Of a DNA stretch of 64,000 nt, positions 58,509 through 64,000 are shown in pieces. The notes below the pieces were generated by a model. That model saw nothing but the letters and a program-made list of their open reading frames with translations, ran no database searches and had not been told where the DNA came from. Every line of letters begins with the position of its first letter. Position 1 is the stretch's first letter. Origin of the DNA: Turnera subulata (Eukaryota > Streptophyta > Magnoliopsida > Malpighiales > Passifloraceae); assembly GCA_028386065.3 (NCBI GenBank), contig JAKUCV010002828.1, positions 130,500-194,499 on the forward strand, read 5' to 3'. A program made the position numbers and the translations under genes.

Positions 58509-61258
58509 TGTAACAGCCCGGGTAAAAATTTTGGATTTTTACCGGACTGTAGAAGTCGTTTTACCGTGATTTACTGTTGAATTAATCTTGGGTAATTAAT
58601 TCAAGATAAATCGGGAGTCGTTTTTCGAATCCGACTGTTTCCCGTGCTCGTGATTTTCACGTGGATTTTTCGGAACTAAGTTGGTATTTTTCGGGTTTCC
58701 GAATTTCTCGGAAAATAACTAAGGAGGTATCTGTTATTTTCTGGTCCGGATCGGATTCGCCCGTAATGCGGACGAATGGCATTATTGATTATCACAAGCT
58801 AAATAGTAAAATTTTCAGTTTATAAGAAGCAGAATTTGGTGAAGGAGGCAGAAGGTGAGGAAGAGGAGAAGAAAAAAAAAAGAAAGGAGAGAAAAAGAGA
58901 GAAAAAGAAAAAGAGAGAAAAGAAAAAGAGAGAAAAAAAAAGAGAGAAAAAAAAGGAAAAAGAAAAGAAAAAAAAGAAAAGAAAGAAAAAAAAACAGAAA
59001 AGAACAGTGAGAGGAAGAAGAAAAAAAATAGAAAAAAAAAGAAATGAAAAAAAAGAAATAGAAAACAGAAAGGGAAAAAAATAAGAAAAGAAAGAAAAGA
59101 AAATAAGAAAAAGAGGAAGAAAAATGAAAAAAAAAAAAGAAATCCGGTGAACAGTTAGTCACCCCGGAGCTCCACTGTCACTGTGCACACGCCGTCGATC
59201 CGCGCCGTGTCGCGTGCCACCGCCGCCACCATCGAGCTCGGAGGGCCGTCGCGAGCCGAACCATGTCGCCCCCGTCGCCTCTCACCGCCGGAGCCGCCGT
59301 GACGCGCCTTCAACCCGTGGCGAAACCCGCGGATCTGGCTCTTCCCCGCTCTGCTCCGCCACCGCGCCGCCTCGCGCCGAGGTTGCACCGCCCGTGGAGT
59401 CGCCCCAGCTTCACCGACCTCGCGCTGGCCTTCCCTCACGTTGCCGCGCCGTCGACCGCCGTCCCTAAGGTTAGACCCGATTCGTCTGGGCGGGTTGCAA
59501 CCGGGTCGCGCCCTTCCTGGGTTGCAATCCAAATTCTTCTTTTTTTTTTATTTATTTTACTTAATAATATATATACATATATATAAACCTGTTTACATAA
59601 TTAATTTCTGAATAAAATGGTAAATATTATTTTTGAAAATTTCATGCAATATTCTGGGTTTGGTTTAGAAATATATTCTTCAATTAAGGTAATTATATTT
59701 TGTTTGTAAATTAATATTATAGTTAGATTGGAAAATATATATATACCTTGAAAATAATTTCTGTAAATTTAATATGTATATTATTTAGTCTGGAAAATTA
59801 TGATTATGGTATATGTGTATAAATATGTATTTGGAAAATTAAAGTTAATTATATTTTGTGTTGGAAAATACTATTACTATATATATTTAGAAAAGATAAA
59901 TACTACAAATATTTTCTGAAAATTATAAATAGATTGTTATGTTCTGGAAAAATTATGGAGTTTAATATTTTGGAAAGTATACTTATTTTATGAAAATATT
60001 TTTAAAGAGTTTTAATTAAAGTATAGTACCGAAATTATATTCGGAAATACGTTCGGTAAATTATTTTCGATAAAAGATAATAAATAAAAGACATGTAATC
60101 GGGATGAGTTATTACGCATTTTGGGCATCATAGTATACCGAATATGTGCATTTATGTGTATGTATAATTTTGTTGTATAGGTTTTTGGATATCGGGCAGT
60201 TTCCCGAGGAGCCGGCGTCGGACCGGTCATAGTTTCCGAAGTTGAGTAATCGGCCAAGGTGAGGATGGATTTCCTTCAATATGTGCCTTATTACTCGGTT
60301 ATTGTGTTTGGTGTTGTTGCATTGTTGGATGCTGTGCTTTTGTTGTGTTTTGGCTCGGGATGTCTATCCCGGTGCTTGTTTGGTATTTTTGGGATGTTTA
60401 TCCCCGTGTCGATTTTCTGTGTCTTTTGGAATAAGTATAATGGCATAATTAATGAATAGTGACAAGGATGTCGATCCTTGGTATTTTGGTTAGGGATGTC
60501 GATCCCTGAGTTTGGTTTTTGATGACGGTAATATAATTGTCACGTGGTAAGTAGAGGTACGACCGGATGGTTAGAGACTGTTTTGTGGTGGCCATGATCT
60601 GGGTTCGTGTGATAAGCATGTCTATGCTTGGGATGTCTATCCCGGTTTGTTATATTTGGGATGTCTATCCCTGGGTTCTTTTTGATCTGGCACCAGGAAC
60701 AGGTTGATAACCTGGTACGACCCTAGCTTATCCGTGACGGGGACCGGAAAGATAAAATTGGATAATTGGGTTTTATTTGAGTCTTTTGGTCTTGGACCGG
60801 GTTTTGGGTCCAGTCTTTTGGTTTGGTATATAGTTGGTGGTTTTTGCCTGTTTTTGGACCTTGAGTTTTATAGTGTGCATATTGATTGTCTTTCCTTCGT
60901 CGGTGAGCACTTCAGACTCACCCCTCACCTGCGGGCTTTCATCCCGTAGGATGAGTTATTTGTGACACAGGTTGGGTGCATTCCAGACAGGCTGCGGCGT
61001 TATCCCTTGGACGGGCTTGGATCCATAGGTTGCATCTATTACGCATACAATGTTAGTGAGTCTTTAAGTCTTCCGTTGTGCATACTTTTGTTATCATTGG
61101 GCCATTGGGCCGGATGAGTTTCTATTGTTGATTTTACTTTGGGCTGTTGAGCCCGTGTTCTTGTTGTATACACTGTATGCTGGTTTCATTTTGGGTTGGG
61201 TTGTCACAGTTCCGGCACGTGTTTACTGTGTACGGTAAATACGGGTCGGGGCGTTACA
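58509..61258 (+). repeat. Family L copy 3, 5' LTR
   Basis: It has a TATA-like TTTATAAGAAGC at about 58819, a long purine-rich leader (58850-59145), a GC-rich block (59146-59469) with donor-like CTAAG/GTTAGA at 59470, acceptor-like TTGTTGTATAG ending 60180, and micro-hairpins around 60355-60680 (GGGATGTCTATCCC, AAGGATGTCGATCCTT, AAGCATGTCTATGCTT). It ends GGGGCGTTACA. Confidence 0.85.
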
Positions 61259-61420
61259 TTTTGGTAGCGGAGCGGGCGTTAGGTCTTGTTGGGCAGTCTT
61301 TGTGTGTTTGTGTCCTTGTTTGCATACTTCGCTCCAGTCGTTATTATATTATATCATTTTAGTTAGTGCATTATGGATCCAGTCAAGGGACGCCAGCTGT
61401 CGCGGAGCATACACATATAA
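61259..61420 (+). pseudogene. PBS region and gag-like stub, copy 3
   Basis: The PBS-like TTTTGGTAGCGGAGCGGG is followed about 95 bp later by the frame MDPVKGRQLSRSIHI then TAA (61373-61420). It matches the stub at 25846. Immediately downstream, homology switches to the antisense cassette. Confidence 0.5.
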
Positions 61421-61573
61421 GGTAAATGATGCCATAATATGCAAAAATACTAATATTATTAATATTGCTGATAATTTCATTACAAACAGAAATACTACAT
61501 TGATACTTGATATTTTATAAAAAGGGAAATATTACAACGATTTTTGATATTTTATAAAAATAAGAAAATACAT

Positions 61574-62257
61574 TTAACGATTCGGAACGACGTTGACACG
61601 GAAACTGTTTGGATCGTTGTTGACGTTGACCGTGACCCTATCGCTCCAAGAGAACCACATGCCGCCTCTGTCTCTCTGGCCAGGAATCTCGAACCGGTTA
61701 GCTTGAGGGAATCGGAGTGGAATCAGACCGTGATCGTCTCGTGGTTGCCACTGCGTCTCCGTCAGAAGAACCATATTGGGCTTGTACTTGTTCTTCAAGT
61801 CCCTCAGGGTTCGCGAGAACTCTTGAGCACGCCTTGCTATGCCTCTGCAGTTCCACACCAGCAGTCGTGCCTTTGGCCAAGTTGGAGGTAGCCGAGTCAT
61901 TCTGGGCATGCTCTAAGCCGTCATTGAGAGCTGGTAGTAGGCACCTTGCTCCACAGTTTGGCAAGTGGACTCCAGGTTGAACTCCTGTAGCCTTTCGAAG
62001 ATGAAGAACATGACGGAGTTGGCCGATCCATAGTAGGAGGTCCTCAGAGTGCCGCGATCCTCCAGGAAGAAGGTCTCTTTCATGGGAGTGATGAAGAACC
62101 GCGACGAGTAGAGCTTGTTGACGAAGACAAGTCGAGGCATTCTTCCGAGCTCGTTCGGAAGTTCTTCTGGACGTTCGTTGACCATGCTGTACGCCAGTCG
62201 ATTCCTTCTGCCTAGGTTGGCACCTTCGACGAAGAAAACTGATGAGGGAGCAGGCAT
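61574..62257 (-). pseudogene. ORF-A copy 3: unknown N-terminal part plus LINE endonuclease-like half, one stop
   Basis: The first frame (ATG 62257) is 114 codons from MPAPSSVFFVEGANLG to a TAG at 61913. The same frame continues from MPRMTRLPPTW (61909) to the stop at 61574. Copy 2 has no stop at the junction, so the original was one protein of about 226 residues. The second half resembles the start of a LINE endonuclease/exonuclease/phosphatase domain: RLLVWNCRG, RTLRDLKNKYKPNMVLLTET, then GGMWFSWSDRVTVNVN. It ends before the catalytic His and Asp motifs, so nuclease activity is unlikely. The first half is unknown to me. A TATA-like box (minus TATAAAAG, plus 62364-62371) is 107 bp upstream. 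Confidence 0.65.
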
Positions 62258-62949
62258 CTTGATTGGAACGTGTGGGATTTTGTTTTTGGAGCGTTGCGTT
62301 TTTGTTTTTCAGAATGGTTTTGTTGCTTTAATGCTTTTAATAATTTACACATCACCGCTCCTTCTTTTATACACCTATGGGGAGCGTGTTTATTGTTTTC
62401 GATTTTCAAGATTTGCTTTTTGAATTTTACCGTTGTTGTATTTAATGCTTTGTCAATTTACGCGTTTTTCGGACTACCGTGCCTCGAGTGGAGTACATGT
62501 GCGACAAGTTTACAACTGTTCGGACATCGTGGAGAGATACGAGACGAGACAGATGTTTTGGCTCATGCGAAAATTCGTGAACAAGTGGGTAACGTGTCTT
62601 TCGAGGGACACAGGACGTTCCCGTGATCATCGTCGTGCGAGTTAACGAAACAGACGTCACCGTTAGCTGTGTGAGTTACGTTTCCTGGTTCGAGGGTGTT
62701 TTCGTCTGATACGAGCACCGATCATGAAACATAATTTGTTTTAATTTCTTTTTGTTTTGATTTTGTTAAACGGGATTATTTTTAATTTCTTTATATTTGA
62801 TTTTACATTCTTATCATTGATTTTTGTTTTACTTTGAGATGTTTTATTTTTCCATTTAACATAAGATTTTATAACATAAGAGAGTTTTGATTTTAAAAGA
62901 AAATTTATTTTATTTATTTCATAAAGGATTACAACAGGAGAAGAGTACT
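62258..62949 (-). other. Spacer between ORF-B and ORF-A with conserved non-coding block
   Basis: About 690 bp. It contains the ORF-A promoter-like segment and a block conserved in all three internal regions (62490-62665, 27000-27195, 2330-2510), with landmarks TGTGCGACAAG, TTCGGACATC, TTTCGAGGGACACA and GACGTCACCGTTAG. Neither strand keeps an open frame across copies, so it may be regulatory or a packaging or structural RNA element. Confidence 0.55.
62364..62371 (-). promoter_or_regulatory. TATA-like box of ORF-A (antisense promoter)
   Basis: Minus-strand TATAAAAG, 107 bp before the ORF-A ATG. Equivalent boxes lie at 26733-26740 (111 bp) and 2052-2059 (109 bp), so both sequence and spacing are kept. 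Confidence 0.5.
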
Positions 62950-63330
62950 CTACGGAGCTACTTGCTTCTCTAGATCTTTTACAAGGTTTTTGACATTTTC
63001 CATGTGCGGGAACAGCTCCATGCACGCCAGTTCTATCTGCGCCACCGCCGAGCTGATCTTCTTCAGCGAGAAGTTCAGTTGCGTCAGCTTCTGTTGCGGA
63101 GTGCTGCTCTCAGCGACCGCCTTGCCTTTTCTGTCATCAGCTTTCTTGGGGACTCGCTTCTTCCGTCGTTTTGGGGAAACCACCATGTGCTCCTTCAGGC
63201 CGATGATGTTGGTCTTGAAGCGTTTCTTCGGAGGTTCCTCATCATCGGAGCTTGTTGGGAAAGCTGTGCCGCCGATGTAGCTGTTGTTCTCGGAGTCTGA
63301 GGTAGTCCTTGATCTCAGTGGAGAGTCCAT
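62950..63330 (-). CDS. ORF-B: small basic, probably nuclear protein of family L (antisense, intact)
   Basis: 126 residues, unknown family. The order is: a Ser/Thr-rich acidic start (MDSPLRSRTTSDSENN, then TSSDDEEPP); two basic clusters that look like nuclear localisation signals (PPKKRFK near residues 31-37 and PKRRKKRVPKK near 51-61); a Lys/Asp linker; and a likely amphipathic helix from about residue 80 to the end (LTQLNFSLKKISSAVAQIE, then NVKNLVKDLEKQ). It lies opposite to the element's own transcription, just inside the 3' LTR. Copies at 2870-3247 and 27490-27888 each carry one premature stop but keep length in multiples of three. A role as a DNA-binding or regulatory protein is inference from composition only. 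Confidence 0.6.
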   Translation of the reverse strand: MDSPLRSRTTSDSENNSYIGGTAFPTSSDDEEPPKKRFKTNIIGLKEHMVVSPKRRKKRVPKKADDRKGKAVAESSTPQQKLTQLNFSLKKISSAVAQIELACMELFPHMENVKNLVKDLEKQVAP

Positions 63331-63365
63331 GACTGTGTGTGAGTTTGCCAGTCATGAGGTTTGGT

Positions 63366-63372
63366 ATTTATA
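63366..63372 (-). promoter_or_regulatory. TATA-like box of ORF-B (antisense promoter)
   Basis: Minus-strand TATAAAT, 36 bp before the ORF-B ATG; the same at 27924-27930 (36 bp), and TATAAG at 3284-3289 (37 bp). If used, the leader would be only a few bases, which is unusual and argues for caution. Confidence 0.4.
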
Positions 63373-63483
63373 AGCGGATGAGATGTCGCTTAAGGGTATA
63401 AGCGGTATCTCATGTTGAGGTTGGATACCTGGCAGAGTGTGCCAGAATCTTATCCTGGTAGGACCCACGGATAAGACGGAATT

Positions 63484-63516
63484 TCGGGGACGAAATTCTT
63501 TTTAAGGTGGGTAGTC
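63484..63516 (+). promoter_or_regulatory. Gypsy-like 3' signature and polypurine tract, copy 3
   Basis: TTCGGGGACGAAATTC then TTTTTAAGGTGGGTAGTC directly precedes the 3' LTR, which starts TGTAACAGCC. Confidence 0.75.
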
Positions 63517-64000
63517 TGTAACAGCCCGGGTAAAAATTTTGGATTTTTACCGGACTGTAGAAGTCGTTTTACCGTGATTTACTGTTGAATTAATCTTGGG
63601 TAATTAATTCCAAGTAAATCGGGAGTCGTTTTTCGAATCCGACTGTTTTCCCGTGCTCGTGATTTTCCCATGGATTTTTCGGAACTAAGTTGGTATTTTT
63701 CGGGTTTCGGAATTTCTCGGAAAATCACACCGGAAAATAACTAAGGAGGTATCTGTTATTTTCTGGTCCGGATCGGATTCGCCCGTAATGCGGACGAATG
63801 GCATTATTGATTATCACAAGCTAAATAGTAAAATTTTCAGTTTATAAGAAGCAGAATTCGGTGAAGGAGGCAGAAGGTGAGGAAGAGGAGAAGAAAAAAA
63901 AAGAAAGGAGAGAAAAAGAGAGAAAAAGAAAAAGAGAGAAAAAAAAAGAGGAAAAAGAAAAGAAAAAAAAAGAAAAGAAAAAAAAAACAGAAAAGAACAG
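63517..64000 (+). repeat. Family L copy 3, 3' LTR (start only)
   Basis: Matches the first 480 or so bases of the 5' LTR at 58509, including the TATA-like box and the start of the purine-rich leader. It continues past the window. Confidence 0.88.

Larger units (their letters stand above)
58509..64000 (+). mobile_element. Family L non-autonomous element, copy 3 (youngest, cut by window end)
   Basis: The 5' LTR is 58509-61258 (2750 bp), the internal region 61259-63516 (2258 bp), and the 3' LTR from 63517 continues past the window. The overlapping LTR heads are nearly identical (few substitutions and one short indel), so insertion was recent. The base 5-mer before it is TTAGG; its partner is outside. 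This copy has PBS, gag-like stub (61373-61420), ORF-A with one stop, intact ORF-B and PPT. It is the best reference for the family. Confidence 0.88.

Overview
This window is a transposon-rich stretch of a flowering-plant (probably eudicot) nuclear genome. The evidence is two intron-rich plant genes with canonical GT-AG introns, AT-rich intergenic DNA, and nested plant LTR retrotransposons. I cannot name the species. Two host genes look intact. PNG1 (peptide:N-glycanase, 17 coding exons, about 729 aa) lies at 11.7-19.5 kb. An ACX3-type peroxisomal acyl-CoA oxidase (13 coding exons, about 681 aa) lies at 51.8-55.2 kb. Both are on the plus strand and they are functionally unrelated.

Layout. 1-1.65 kb: a Sirevirus-type Copia LTR (minus) with an array of ACATCGATGT palindromes. 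1.65-6.25 kb: the right half of a large non-autonomous LTR element (here 'family L': LTRs start TGTAACAGCCCGG and end GTTTCA or GTTACA). 6.25-10.2 kb: a decayed Copia element. 10.33-11.48 kb: a foldback Mutator-like element with a perfect 9-bp target duplication, in the PNG1 upstream region. 11.7-19.5 kb: PNG1. 20.0-20.3 kb: a SINE-like sequence. 21.65-37.26 kb: a solo family L LTR split by a complete family L element (22.41-34.89 kb), whose own 3' LTR is split by a third, reversed solo LTR (29.3-32.66 kb). 37.6-42.0 kb: a divergent reversed solo LTR with an assembly gap. 42-48.4 kb: intergenic DNA with a hAT-type MITE nested in an older element. 48.4-51.1 kb: a deleted gypsy chromovirus whose two LTRs are in inverted orientation. 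51.8-55.2 kb: ACX3. 55.2-58.5 kb: repeats, a LINE RNase H fragment and a decayed ACX exon relic. 58.5-64 kb: the youngest family L element, cut by the window end.

The most interesting system is family L. Its gag-pol is gone. Between the primer-binding site, a short gag-like stub and the polypurine tract there is a conserved antisense cassette of two reading frames (ORF-A and ORF-B), each behind its own TATA-like box at a fixed distance in three copies. ORF-A ends in what looks like the first half of a LINE endonuclease. ORF-B encodes a small basic, probably nuclear protein and is intact in the youngest copy. The LTRs also carry arrays of micro-hairpins whose stems change but stay complementary. 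An unrelated Copia element in the same window shows a similar pattern with a different loop.
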